The notes: a model not told the origin generated them from the letters alone. Shown: positions 9,588 to 18,357, counted from the first letter of the stretch. The stretch is DNA of 64,000 bases from Ohtaekwangia sp. (GCA_021155195.1 JAJNPV010000050.1:682001-746000), one strand, 5' to 3'. Numbers and translations: made by a program.

Positions 9588-10082
9588 ATGACAACAGAAA
9601 TAACATCTCAAATCTGCGAATTAGAGGGGACTCTAAGGCAGTTTACTTACCGATTCACTAAAAATCAGGAGGAATCGCAGGACCTGGTGCAGGATACTAT
9701 TTTGAAAGCTCTTATTTATAAAAACAAATTCAAGAAGGATACAAACTTGAAAGGTTGGCTTTTTACCATCATGCGGAATACGTTCATTAATAATTACAGA
9801 AAGTCTAAGATTGCTAAGACTTCAACAGATAATACAAAAGAACTTTATTTTTTGAATGTGGCCGATTCCAACACTCCAAGCCGACCTGAAAAGTTATTTG
9901 AGTTTAATGAAATGTGGGAGAACATAAACGAAGTGAAAGAAGAACTTCAAATCCCTTTTAAGATGTACGAAACGGGCTATAAGTACCACGAAATTGCAGA
10001 TCATCTAAATATCCCTATTGGCACTGTTAAAAACAGAATCTTTCATGCCCGAAAAGAGATTCAAAAAAAGATGGTAAAGTAA
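9588..10082 (+). CDS. ECF-type RNA polymerase sigma factor of the carotenoid locus
   Basis: Alternative sigma factor of 164 residues. Region 2 (about 10-75; YRFTKNQEESQDLVQDTILKA and GWLFTIMRNTFINNYRK) and region 4 (about 110-160; GYKYHEIADHLNIPIGTVKNRIFHARKEI) are both complete. No anti-sigma gene is adjacent. It lies between the CarH-like repressor and the crt genes, the order expected if the light sensor controls the sigma factor and the sigma factor transcribes the pigment operon. That chain is inference from position and from similar light-controlled sigma circuits. The 89 bases between it and crtI would hold the target promoter. Confidence 0.9.
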   Translation: MTTEITSQICELEGTLRQFTYRFTKNQEESQDLVQDTILKALIYKNKFKKDTNLKGWLFTIMRNTFINNYRKSKIAKTSTDNTKELYFLNVADSNTPSRPEKLFEFNEMWENINEVKEELQIPFKMYETGYKYHEIADHLNIPIGTVKNRIFHARKEIQKKMVK

Positions 10083-10171
10083 GTATTTAAATTTAGAGCG
10101 AAAGTCATTTCATCTGCCCAAATACAAATAAGCACTAACTTTCAAGAAGTTATAGGATTTTATAGATACCA

Positions 10172-11653
10172 ATGAAGGGGAAAGTAGCCGTAATAGGTGC
10201 CGGCTTTGCGGGAATTTCTGCAGCCACAACGCTTGCCCATAATGGGTATGATGTAACGGTGTACGAAAAAAACAGCACCGCTGGAGGCAGAGCCCGCAAA
10301 TTCGAATCCGATGGTTTTGTTTTCGATATGGGACCAAGCTGGTACTGGATGCCCGATGTGTTTGAAAAATATTTCAATAGATTCGGAAAATCTGTTGCCG
10401 ATTACTACGAGTTAGTAAGATTAAATCCATCCTATCGGGTTATTTATTCTAGCCAGGAAGTTTGGGACATTCCATCGAAGCAAGAAGAAATTTATTCTCT
10501 CTTTGAAAAAGAAGAGAAGGGGAGTAGCAAACAACTCCAAAAGTTTCTTGCAGAAGGGTCATATAAATACAAGGTGGGCATTGAAAATTTGGTTTATAAT
10601 CCAGGACTATCCATTGCTGAATTTTTTGATCGATCACTTATAAAAGGTGTTTTTAAACTCCATGTATTTCAGTCCATCAGTTCATATATCCGGAAATACT
10701 TTAAGTCACCAAAACTGATTCAATTACTTGAATTTCCGGTTTTATTTTTGGGAGCCGCACCATCTAAAACGCCAGCACTTTACAGTTTAATGAATTATGC
10801 CGACATGTCGTTAGGTACCTGGTATCCGAAAGGGGGTATGTTTAAGATTGTGGAAGGCATGGTAAAATTGGCCGAGGAAAAGGGAGTAAAATTTTTATTT
10901 AACAGTCCGGTAGAAGGGTTGGTACTAGCCGGTAAAAAAATAGAAGCAATTACAGTTTCAGGAAATTCAATTTCTATCAACCATGTGGTAGCAGGCGCAG
11001 ATTATAATCATGTTGAACAAGAGTTACTCCCAGATATCTATCGCAGGTATTCTAAAAAATATTGGGATAAAAAAAGTCTGGCACCTTCAAGTCTAATATT
11101 TTATGTGGGAGTAAATAAGAGATTAGAAAATCTTCTTCATCACAATTTATTTTTTGATAAGGATTTCAAAAAGCACACGCACGAAATTTATCAGGATCCA
11201 TCCTGGCCAACAGATCCCTTATTCTATGTTTGTTGCCCCTCCAAAACAGATGAAACTGTGGCGCCTACAGGTTGTGAAAATCTCTTTATTCTTATTCCTG
11301 TTGCTTCAGGCTTGCCCGATGATGAAACAACTAGAGAAATCTACTTTGAAAAGGTGATGAATAGAATGGAAAAATTGACGGGCCAATCAATTAAATCAAG
11401 TGTTGTTTACAAAAGGAGTTATGCCCATCGCGATTTTATTGAAAATTACAACTCGTATAAAGGTAATGCATACGGTTTGGCAAATACCATTCAACAAACA
11501 GCCAATTTAAAACCCTCGATAATAAACAAAAAAGTAAGTAATCTGTTTTATACGGGGCAATTAACAGTTCCTGGGCCGGGCGTTCCACCTTCCTTGATAT
11601 CCGGGCAAGTGGTGGCCAACGAGCTAATTAAAAGAGATAAGTTAAATAAGTAG
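10172..11653 (+). CDS. crtI: phytoene desaturase
   Basis: FAD-dependent carotenoid desaturase of 493 residues, converting colourless phytoene to lycopene. The N-terminal dinucleotide-binding motif is VIGAGFAGISAATTLA (residues 8-23), followed by an acidic strand end (TVYEKN) and the GGRARKF element. The C-terminal CrtI signature is visible (FYTGQLTVPGPGVPPSLISG, about 460-480). Length is normal for bacterial CrtI. It is the first gene of a tight operon: 23 bases to crtB, and crtB then runs straight into idi. A 4,4'-diapo or ketolase relative is unlikely given the crtB, crtZ and cyclase neighbours. Confidence 0.95.
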   Translation: MKGKVAVIGAGFAGISAATTLAHNGYDVTVYEKNSTAGGRARKFESDGFVFDMGPSWYWMPDVFEKYFNRFGKSVADYYELVRLNPSYRVIYSSQEVWDIPSKQEEIYSLFEKEEKGSSKQLQKFLAEGSYKYKVGIENLVYNPGLSIAEFFDRSLIKGVFKLHVFQSISSYIRKYFKSPKLIQLLEFPVLFLGAAPSKTPALYSLMNYADMSLGTWYPKGGMFKIVEGMVKLAEEKGVKFLFNSPVEGLVLAGKKIEAITVSGNSISINHVVAGADYNHVEQELLPDIYRRYSKKYWDKKSLAPSSLIFYVGVNKRLENLLHHNLFFDKDFKKHTHEIYQDPSWPTDPLFYVCCPSKTDETVAPTGCENLFILIPVASGLPDDETTREIYFEKVMNRMEKLTGQSIKSSVVYKRSYAHRDFIENYNSYKGNAYGLANTIQQTANLKPSIINKKVSNLFYTGQLTVPGPGVPPSLISGQVVANELIKRDKLNK

Positions 11654-11676
11654 TAAATTAAACAAATAAAAAATCG

Positions 11677-12519
11677 ATGGTAGGGAAGGATCTATATGAT
11701 GAAGTGTCCATTCAGTGTTCAAAGCTCACTACAAAATCGTATAGCACGTCTTTCTCATTAGGCATTTTTTGTTTGGAGAAAGAACTGCGCAATCCGATTT
11801 ATTCTATTTATGGATTTGTTCGGTTTGCGGATGAGATTGTAGATACCTTTCATAAGTTCGATAAGAAAGTGTTGCTGGAAAGATTTAAAGCAGATACTTA
11901 TCAGGCCATTGAGGAGAAAATTAGTTTGAACCCAATTTTGAATAGTTTTCAAAGCACCGTCAATAAGTACGCAATTGATCATGATCTTATCCATCAGTTT
12001 CTTCATAGCATGGAAATGGATCTTGACACAAAAAAATATGACAAACATTCTTTTGAGGAATATATCTTAGGTTCGGCTGAAGTAGTGGGACTTATGTGTT
12101 TAAAAGTATTTTGTAAGGGAGATCAAGGGATGTATCAAAAATTAAAACCCATGGCCATGAAGCTAGGGTCGGCATTTCAAAAAATTAATTTCTTACGCGA
12201 CTTAAATGCGGATTACATAACCATGGGGAGATCATATTTCCCAGGGATTGATTTAAATCGATTTGATGACACATGCAAGCAGGAGATTGAAACCCAAATT
12301 GCAGCTGATTTCCACGAAGGATATTTGGGTATAAAGCAACTTCCAAAGGGAGCAAAGTTTGGAGTTTATATTGCCTATCTTTATTACCAGGCGTTATTTA
12401 AAAAAATAAAAAACATACCCTCCGAGTTTGTAATGAAGGAGCGAATCAGAATTAGAAACCGTCAGAAATTTTCAATTTTGTTTTTCTCATATGTGAAGTA
12501 TCAACTCAATCTTATTTAA
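11677..12519 (+). CDS. crtB: phytoene synthase
   Basis: Condenses two geranylgeranyl diphosphates to phytoene, the first committed step to carotenoids. 280 residues, usual for the squalene/phytoene synthase family. The first aspartate-rich motif is DEIVD (residues 52-56, after YGFVRFA) and the second is in NFLRDLNAD (about 170-180), both needed for Mg-diphosphate binding. The stop is followed after two bases by the ATG of idi, so the two are translationally close. A GGPP synthase (crtE) is not in this window and must be encoded elsewhere. Confidence 0.95.
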   Translation: MVGKDLYDEVSIQCSKLTTKSYSTSFSLGIFCLEKELRNPIYSIYGFVRFADEIVDTFHKFDKKVLLERFKADTYQAIEEKISLNPILNSFQSTVNKYAIDHDLIHQFLHSMEMDLDTKKYDKHSFEEYILGSAEVVGLMCLKVFCKGDQGMYQKLKPMAMKLGSAFQKINFLRDLNADYITMGRSYFPGIDLNRFDDTCKQEIETQIAADFHEGYLGIKQLPKGAKFGVYIAYLYYQALFKKIKNIPSEFVMKERIRIRNRQKFSILFFSYVKYQLNLI

Positions 12520-12521
12520 TC

Positions 12522-13034
12522 ATGGATGAAGTAATATTGGTTAATGAACAAGACCAGCAGATTGGTACCATGGAGAAATTGGAGGCTCATCGGAAAGGTG
12601 TGTTGCACCGAGCTTTTTCCGTCATGATAGAAAATTCGAAAGGCGAAATTCTAATTCAAAAGCGGGCAAAATCTAAATATCATAGTGGTGGACTTTGGTC
12701 TAATGCATGTTGCAGTCATCCAATGCCAGGCGAAAAAACGGAGGAAGCCGTTAGCAGGAGAGTACAGGAAGAGTTGGGAATTGAATTAGCACCTACTTTC
12801 TCATACAAGTTTATTTACGAAGTTACTTTCTCAAATCAACTCATTGAACATGAACTTGATCATGTGTTTGTTGCAACGTTTGATGGAATGCCTAAAATAA
12901 ATAAAGCGGAGGTGGAAGACTGGAAGTTTGTTGATCCACAATATCTCTTGAATCAGATTGAAGAAAATCCTGACCAATACACTCATTGGTTTAAAACTAT
13001 CCTGGCTGAAAAATATTCTATGAATAAAGCTTAG
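12522..13034 (+). CDS. idi: isopentenyl-diphosphate delta-isomerase, type 1
   Basis: Interconverts IPP and DMAPP, balancing the C5 precursors for carotenoid chains. 170 residues, Nudix fold. Active-site elements of the type 1 enzyme are present: catalytic Cys in NACCSHP (C63 or C64), metal-binding His residues at 29, 54 and 66, a Nudix-like helix (EKTEEAVSRRVQEELGIEL), and the glutamate pair in EHELDH (109, 111). It sits two bases after crtB in the pigment operon. A 54-base gap follows. Confidence 0.95.
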   Translation: MDEVILVNEQDQQIGTMEKLEAHRKGVLHRAFSVMIENSKGEILIQKRAKSKYHSGGLWSNACCSHPMPGEKTEEAVSRRVQEELGIELAPTFSYKFIYEVTFSNQLIEHELDHVFVATFDGMPKINKAEVEDWKFVDPQYLLNQIEENPDQYTHWFKTILAEKYSMNKA

Positions 13035-13088
13035 TGGTAATAATTAAGCGACATCAAAACAAACTGTTTTCGACTGTGTTATATTGAT

Positions 13089-13577
13089 GTGAAAATTTAC
13101 AATCTACAACGAAAACAAGTTTTACCCATCAGTTTAGAAGAAGCCTGGAATTTTTTCTCCAGTCCTAAAAACTTAAGTAAGATTACACCCAATGACATGG
13201 GTTTTCATATCCAATACATCTCCGGGGGAGATCAAACGTACCCTGGCCAGATTATAATTTATAAAATAAAGATTTTAGGAATGTATCAGGTCAGTTGGGT
13301 TACAGAAATCACGCATGTGCTTAACCGAAATTATTTCGTAGACGAACAGCGATTTGGTCCTTATGCACTCTGGCATCACCAACATCATTTTCGCGCCACA
13401 GATGCAGGAGTAGAAATGATTGATGAAGTAAATTATGCTATTCCATTCGGTCTTATTGGTCAACTGGCTCATTGGCTTTTTGTTGGCCATCAGGTAAATG
13501 CTATTTTTGATCACCGATATAAGGTTCTTGAAACGTATTTTGCAAACGGGAAAGTCGAGAGATTAACAAAGATGTGA
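13089..13577 (+). CDS. SRPBCC-family protein in the carotenoid operon
   Basis: Protein of 162 residues with the START/Bet v1-like (SRPBCC) pattern: an N-terminal strand and helix (LPISLEEAWNFFSSPKNLSKITP), central strands, and a long C-terminal helix (VNAIFDHRYKVLETYF). The fold binds hydrophobic ligands. The start is GTG at 13089; the ATG two bases earlier is out of frame and stops at once. Its stop overlaps the crtZ start by one base (TGATG), so the two are translationally coupled. Similar proteins are often labelled cell-division inhibitor SulA-like, without proof. A role in carrying or handling carotenoid intermediates for the membrane enzymes is plausible but unproven. Confidence 0.8.
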   Translation: MKIYNLQRKQVLPISLEEAWNFFSSPKNLSKITPNDMGFHIQYISGGDQTYPGQIIIYKIKILGMYQVSWVTEITHVLNRNYFVDEQRFGPYALWHHQHHFRATDAGVEMIDEVNYAIPFGLIGQLAHWLFVGHQVNAIFDHRYKVLETYFANGKVERLTKM

Positions 13578-14071
13578 TGGAGTGGAGTACTATTGTTATC
13601 TGTGCCCTCATTGTAATTGGCACGTTTCTCTTTTGGGAATTCGTTGCCTGGTTTACACACAAATATATAATGCATGGATTTTTGTGGGTATGGCATAAGT
13701 CTCATCATTCAGTTCACAACCACGCGCTTGAAAAGAATGATTGGTTTGCCGTTGTGTTCAGTTTGCCATCTATTGCGCTTTTTTACTATGCGAGTATCGT
13801 TTCTTATAACCCATATTTATTAGCGGTTGGCCTTGGTATCTTATGTTATGGGGTGTTCTACATTGTGTTTCACGATTTTCTTGTTCATCAACGCATAAAG
13901 TGGCGCTTGGGTAAGAAAACCAAATACTTAGAAAGGATGATCAATGCGCATTACATCCATCACAGCAAGCATACCAAGGAGAAGTGTGAAGCGTTTGGTT
14001 TTTTATACGCACCAAAAAAATATCAACCTAAGGAACTGAAATTCCGAAAGCAGCGACAGGAAACTCAATAG
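13577..14071 (+). CDS. crtZ: beta-carotene hydroxylase
   Basis: Membrane di-iron hydroxylase adding the 3 and 3' hydroxyls to beta-carotene, giving zeaxanthin. 164 residues from the ATG at 13577, which shares one base with the preceding stop; a GTG just upstream would add a single Met. The fatty-acid-hydroxylase histidine clusters are all present: HKYIMH (28-33), HKSHH (40-44), HDFLVH (99-104) and HYIHH (125-129). Hydrophobic segments lie between them. It is followed six bases later by the lycopene cyclase gene. Confidence 0.94.
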   Translation: MEWSTIVICALIVIGTFLFWEFVAWFTHKYIMHGFLWVWHKSHHSVHNHALEKNDWFAVVFSLPSIALFYYASIVSYNPYLLAVGLGILCYGVFYIVFHDFLVHQRIKWRLGKKTKYLERMINAHYIHHSKHTKEKCEAFGFLYAPKKYQPKELKFRKQRQETQ

Positions 14072-14077
14072 TTTATT

Positions 14078-14782
14078 TTGAATTCAAAATATCTATATCT
14101 TCTTATCGACCTGAGTGCTATCTCACTCCCATTGCTGTTTAGCTTTCATCCAAAAGCCAACTTTTCTAGAAAATGGAAATATCTTTGGCCGGCTATATTA
14201 ATTCCGGCCTCATTCTTTTTAATCTGGGATGAGTGGTTTACCCTCTTGGGAGTTTGGGGCTTCAACCCCGATTATATTTTAGGAGTTTATTTTTTTGAAT
14301 TACCGATAGAAGAGATTCTTTTCTTTGTGTGTATTCCGTATGCCTGCGTGTTTACCTACGAAGCGGTAGGATTCTTTTCAAAAAGAGATTACTTCAAATC
14401 TTTTACACATGTAATAACGAGCTTGCTTGTTGTAATTCTTTCCGTCTTCGCCTTTAGTAATCTGGACAGGTGGTATACGGCTGTCACATTTTTGTTATGT
14501 TCTTTATTTCTTACTTATCTTCATTTTGTTGTGAAGCCTAAATTTTTAGGGAAATTTTATTTGTCCTATCTGTTCATTCTCATTCCATTCGTACTGGTTA
14601 ATGGAATATTAACAGGCACGGGTATTGAAAGTCCTGTAGTGTGGTATAATGATGCAGAAAATCTTGGAATCAGATTAGGAACGATTCCTGTTGAAGATAC
14701 AATTTATGGTATGATGTTGATTTTGATGAACGTCACCATCTTTGAAACCCTTCAATCTAAATATCAAGGTAAAGCAGATTAA
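14078..14782 (+). CDS. lycopene beta-cyclase, fused CrtYc-CrtYd type
   Basis: Integral membrane lycopene cyclase of 234 residues with about seven hydrophobic helices. It is the small cyclase type seen as two subunits (CrtYc/CrtYd) in actinobacteria and as the CarR-like domain of fungal enzymes; here both halves are one protein. Each half keeps its acidic signature: P76-I-E-E in FFELPIEEILFF and P204-V-E-D in GTIPVEDTIYG. The start is TTG at 14078; no ATG exists in frame near the beginning. It would close the rings of lycopene between CrtI and CrtZ. Its stop overlaps the stop of the convergent PepSY gene within TTAA. Confidence 0.88.
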   Translation: MNSKYLYLLIDLSAISLPLLFSFHPKANFSRKWKYLWPAILIPASFFLIWDEWFTLLGVWGFNPDYILGVYFFELPIEEILFFVCIPYACVFTYEAVGFFSKRDYFKSFTHVITSLLVVILSVFAFSNLDRWYTAVTFLLCSLFLTYLHFVVKPKFLGKFYLSYLFILIPFVLVNGILTGTGIESPVVWYNDAENLGIRLGTIPVEDTIYGMMLILMNVTIFETLQSKYQGKAD

Positions 14783-15312
14783 GCATTCTTAGCTTTTCGA
14801 ATTAATTTTGGTCCATACCAAAGCCAAAATCCTGTGATGGATAAAAACAACAATCCCCATCCAAGATAGTTGGTGTAAACTATTTTAAAAGGTTCGCTTA
14901 GGATTGATCCATCGTGAATATGTTCAATCCAATCGGCATGGCGCTGGGCAACAGATAAGATATTACCTGTGCCACCATCTATTTGTGCTTCCCAGTAACC
15001 CTCTTTAAATGTTACTTTGATAATTCCTTTGTCGAGCCGCACATCCATGCGATCAATTTCAATTTTCCTTGAAGTAACAGAATCAATTCCGTGCATAGCC
15101 GCGTGAGCTATTCGATCAAAACTTACCCATTTATCCAGAGCAAGCGTTGATCCTTTTAGTGTGGCTGGCTGAAGAAGCTCTACATTCTTCTTCCAACCTA
15201 ATAACACACCTGTAGAGGCGGTTACAATCATAAATAAGAAGATGCTAACGCCAATCCATTTATGAATGACCCTGAACTGACGAAGTCGATGAACCAAATT
15301 TTGTAGCCCCAT
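14779..15312 (-). CDS. PepSY-associated membrane protein
   Basis: Membrane protein of 177 residues from the ATG at 15312 (MGLQNLVHRLRQFRVIHKWIG); an upstream in-frame start adds 12 residues over the hairpin region and is less likely. Two hydrophobic helices (about 18-40 and 150-170) flank a soluble PepSY-like segment (about 70-125). The N-terminal HKWIGVSIFLFMIVTASTGVLLGW pattern is that of PepSY_TM proteins, often encoded next to TonB-dependent iron or haem receptors and thought to reduce ferric ligands. Here it is directly downstream of such a receptor on the same strand. Function is inferred from family and context. Confidence 0.8.
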   Translation of the reverse strand: MGLQNLVHRLRQFRVIHKWIGVSIFLFMIVTASTGVLLGWKKNVELLQPATLKGSTLALDKWVSFDRIAHAAMHGIDSVTSRKIEIDRMDVRLDKGIIKVTFKEGYWEAQIDGGTGNILSVAQRHADWIEHIHDGSILSEPFKIVYTNYLGWGLLFLSITGFWLWYGPKLIRKAKNA

Positions 15313-15330
15313 ATTTTTAATAAAGTAAAG

Positions 15331-15355
15331 TTGTCCTGTGCTTAGCACAGGACAA
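15331..15355 (-). terminator. perfect hairpin between TonB receptor and PepSY gene
   Basis: An 11-bp perfect inverted repeat (TTGTCCTGTGC and its complement) around a 3-base loop. It begins ten bases after the receptor stop. On the minus strand it is followed by the T-rich CTTTACTTTATT, so it can act as a weak or partial terminator, or as an mRNA-processing stem that lowers expression of the PepSY gene. Confidence 0.65.
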
Positions 15356-15365
15356 GAAAATTATG

Positions 15366-17591
15366 TTAGAATCTTACTCGCAGTGTTCCAAAAATATTGC
15401 GGCCGGGCGAATTAATTCCAGATGCAAACTGACGGTATTGTAAATCAACGATGTTATCAACTCCCGCTTGAACTGTAAAAAGTTTATTGAGTGTATAAGA
15501 AGCGCGCGCATTGATGGTGTACCAGGATGGCATCCCTTCAGGGGTTGCATACTGCAAGTTATCCTCACCGCTGCTGCTATAATTTTTCAATCTTTTCCAA
15601 CCATTGAAATTGGAAAATAACTCTGCAAAGAATTTGGCTTTTGTATAATTTACACCAATTCTACCAAAGGTAGGAGGAATATGATCTAGTGGAGTTTCCG
15701 GAGCACCCTCATTTTTTACCCGACCATGGGTGTAATTGTAGGAAACAGCTAACAATAAATGATTGATAAGCTCAAAATTACCACTTACACTATATCCATA
15801 AATATAGGCTTCACCTACGTTTTGACTACTCACAACATCAGCAGGGAAACCATTATAGTTAACCGTTGATTGGCCGTTAAGCGCAGATGATCGGGTGGCG
15901 ATGGCATCAAAGAAATTGGTAGCAAATAACACTCCTTCCAATCTTGCCTTATCACCAAAGAATTTTGAAATACTTAAGTCTCCATTAATTGTTTTTTCGG
16001 GAGCTAAATCAGGGTTGGGAACTACTAAAATTCCGGTAGTAGCAGCCGATCCTTGAACCGATTCAAAAACTTTAGCCAAATCATCAATGTTTGGAACACG
16101 ATATCCTGTGCTGGTCATAAAAGAAAACTTCCAGCTTGAGGGTGAATAGATGATGCCTAGATTACCACTTGCATAGGTATTGTTCTGCTTTATATTATCA
16201 TACGGAAATGGGAAAAACGTTTTGTCAACAAAAGTTGAATTTAATGAACTCCCTCCAACACGAATGCCATCGGTTAAGGTCCATTTACTATTTATGGGTA
16301 AGGTATGTGTTGCATATAAAGCCCAGTAGTTTAATGTATTATCGCCATCGGGATAGCGTGTATCAACAGGAGAAATTGCGCCTGATGAAATATTTTCGCG
16401 ATAAGCCGTGGAAGTTAAACTATTAAACTGTCCATCAAAACCATAGCGAAGCTGATTGGCTTTAATTTTTTTCTGTAGATCGATTGTCAATCCACCCACA
16501 TTAATTTTCTCGCTACGATGATTCAGATTATTATTATTAAATCTTCTGTCGTGACGACTCTCTTCAATGTTCTGATAGCTAACGGTAACACTGAGGGCAT
16601 CCGCTAATTTACCTAAGTCAGTAACCTTCAATTGATAGGAGATAAACATTCGCTCTTGCGGGCCGTAATACCATTGAGCTGAACGAAGTCCGGTGCCTTG
16701 GGCATCCGTCAAGCGATCGTAGCGAGGAATGTTACTAGTGGTTGAATATTGAAAATATATTAAATGTTGAATGCGATTATTCTGTTTGAACAGAAATTTC
16801 TGAAGCAGATCATATTGTTTGTAGCCACTGAATTTTTGAACATACGGATCGTTGTTTTGCACAAGAATATCCTCCGAATTATCAGGAGCACGTTCGGCAT
16901 ATTGATGACGCACCCAGTATTCCTCACCAAGCGATTTGTTTGTTTTTTCACCCATGCGCAAATCTCCAAAATCACTAATAGTAAGGGACGATAAAGACGC
17001 GAATCGCTTTCCGCCAATATTAAAATCAATGTGTCCTGTTTTTTCATCGTTGGCACTGCCAAATCTAACAAAGGTATTTCCTGATACACGTACTCCACCC
17101 TCAGTGGCAAGTTCGGGATTGCGGGTAAAGAAATGAACGACACCCCCCAATGCATCACTACCATATACGGTGGAGGAAGGGCCAAATAAAATTTCAGCCC
17201 GATCCAACACATTGTTATCCATGGTGATGATGTTTTGTAAGTGACCAGCACGATAGATAGCATTGTTCATACGAACACCATCTACCACCAAAAGCACACG
17301 ACTTGCCTCAAAGCCTCGAATGATCGGGCTTCCTCCTCCTTGCTGGCTACGCTGCATGGCAACCTGCCCTGAGTTTTGAATAAGATCTGCAGAAGTTTGA
17401 GCATTGAGATTTTTGATAGTAGCCGAATTTATTATCTGAATTTGCTGGGCTACCAACCTCCTTGGTTCCGCAATTTTATTCGCTGAAACCACCACTTCAT
17501 CCAGATAGGATGCCTTAGTGGTATCAGCTTGTTGGGCAAACAAGGAGAAGCACGTTAATAGTATAGAAAAAAAAGTATATAATTTTTTCAT
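15366..17591 (-). CDS. TonB-dependent outer-membrane receptor, haem/haemoglobin type
   Basis: Active transporter of the outer membrane, 741 residues. A signal peptide ends near FAQQ (residue 20). The TonB-box-like segment is DEVVVSANK, followed by the plug domain (about 45-165) with RGFEASRVLLVVDGVRMNNA and VYGSDALGG. This plug wording is typical of haem/haemoglobin receptors. The rest is a 22-strand-type barrel ending in the aromatic C-terminus FGTLRVRF. It lacks the N-terminal carboxypeptidase-like domain common in Bacteroidota SusC/FecA relatives. Neighbours are a PepSY membrane protein downstream and a small membrane protein upstream, which supports iron or haem uptake. The substrate is inferred, not shown. 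Confidence 0.88.
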   Translation of the reverse strand: MKKLYTFFSILLTCFSLFAQQADTTKASYLDEVVVSANKIAEPRRLVAQQIQIINSATIKNLNAQTSADLIQNSGQVAMQRSQQGGGSPIIRGFEASRVLLVVDGVRMNNAIYRAGHLQNIITMDNNVLDRAEILFGPSSTVYGSDALGGVVHFFTRNPELATEGGVRVSGNTFVRFGSANDEKTGHIDFNIGGKRFASLSSLTISDFGDLRMGEKTNKSLGEEYWVRHQYAERAPDNSEDILVQNNDPYVQKFSGYKQYDLLQKFLFKQNNRIQHLIYFQYSTTSNIPRYDRLTDAQGTGLRSAQWYYGPQERMFISYQLKVTDLGKLADALSVTVSYQNIEESRHDRRFNNNNLNHRSEKINVGGLTIDLQKKIKANQLRYGFDGQFNSLTSTAYRENISSGAISPVDTRYPDGDNTLNYWALYATHTLPINSKWTLTDGIRVGGSSLNSTFVDKTFFPFPYDNIKQNNTYASGNLGIIYSPSSWKFSFMTSTGYRVPNIDDLAKVFESVQGSAATTGILVVPNPDLAPEKTINGDLSISKFFGDKARLEGVLFATNFFDAIATRSSALNGQSTVNYNGFPADVVSSQNVGEAYIYGYSVSGNFELINHLLLAVSYNYTHGRVKNEGAPETPLDHIPPTFGRIGVNYTKAKFFAELFSNFNGWKRLKNYSSSGEDNLQYATPEGMPSWYTINARASYTLNKLFTVQAGVDNIVDLQYRQFASGINSPGRNIFGTLRVRF

Positions 17592-17748
17592 CAGTTTAGT
17601 AATGAATTAATAAGAGATATAAAGTCTCTTTTACATCCTTAGGATTAAACAAGTGAAAATGCGCTTGTTAAAGAGCAAGCACATCCCATTTAACTATTAA
17701 AAAGAATGAAAGAAGATTTCCCTCAAAATGAAGGGTGATAAGAAAAAA

Positions 17749-18288
17749 CTATTCCTTTGGTGGTGGGGCAAGAATTAATTTTGACATACTGCTCTGTGAA
17801 AACAGATAAGCTGTTTGATGATTTTCTTTTGAGATTTCAGCGGTGGTGTTACCGAACAGAACAGGAAGAGAAATCAGATTTACAAAACCAAGCAATGAGG
17901 AAGGAACAGGTTTTTTGTCATTTGAAGAATTAATAAGAATGCTATCTAATAAGACTAGCAAATTGTCTTCATTCTCATCATGAAGACAATAAACGACTAT
18001 CATGTCACCTTGAATTTGTGTTCGGGCAATGTCATACATCTTGCCATTGAGTTCCATCTCATTGTCCTCAACCAGGGCTTTCTTGTATTCCCTATCCGTA
18101 AGAACAATTTTTTCAAGTTCACTATCATCCTTTTCCCTTAGTTCAGCGCGCATCTCTTTACGAATCTGCAACATCCGTACACCGAAATACACGTAAGCCC
18201 CTATCAGATTAAGCAGGAGGATAGCTAGAAAAACAATGGATGCTAACCGTTTCACAAGTTGCCAAATTACGCAAAACCGCACATTCAT
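17749..18288 (-). CDS. hypothetical single-pass membrane protein
   Basis: Protein of 179 residues that I do not recognise. A membrane helix lies at about residues 14-36 (RLASIVFLAILLLNLIGAYVYFGV), followed by a charged coiled-coil-like stretch (RKEMRAELREKDDSELEK). A soluble region follows, containing KMYDIARTQIQGDMIVVYCLHDENED, a beta-hairpin pattern seen in small proteins encoded beside Bacteroidota metal transporters. It lies 157 bases upstream of the TonB receptor on the same strand. It may belong to that operon and take part in metal or haem uptake. The gap holds no clear terminator. Confidence 0.65.
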   Translation of the reverse strand: MNVRFCVIWQLVKRLASIVFLAILLLNLIGAYVYFGVRMLQIRKEMRAELREKDDSELEKIVLTDREYKKALVEDNEMELNGKMYDIARTQIQGDMIVVYCLHDENEDNLLVLLDSILINSSNDKKPVPSSLLGFVNLISLPVLFGNTTAEISKENHQTAYLFSQSSMSKLILAPPPKE

Positions 18289-18357
18289 GCTTAAAATTAC
18301 AGGAATGAGAACAAGGCGGGGTGATCGGTAATTGAGTTTACTTTACTTCAAAATAAA

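Noticed and set aside
9588..14782. Proteorhodopsin or retinal-making genes with the carotenoid cluster
   Set aside because: No rhodopsin, blh-type dioxygenase or ketolase (crtW) was found; the visible set ends at zeaxanthin.
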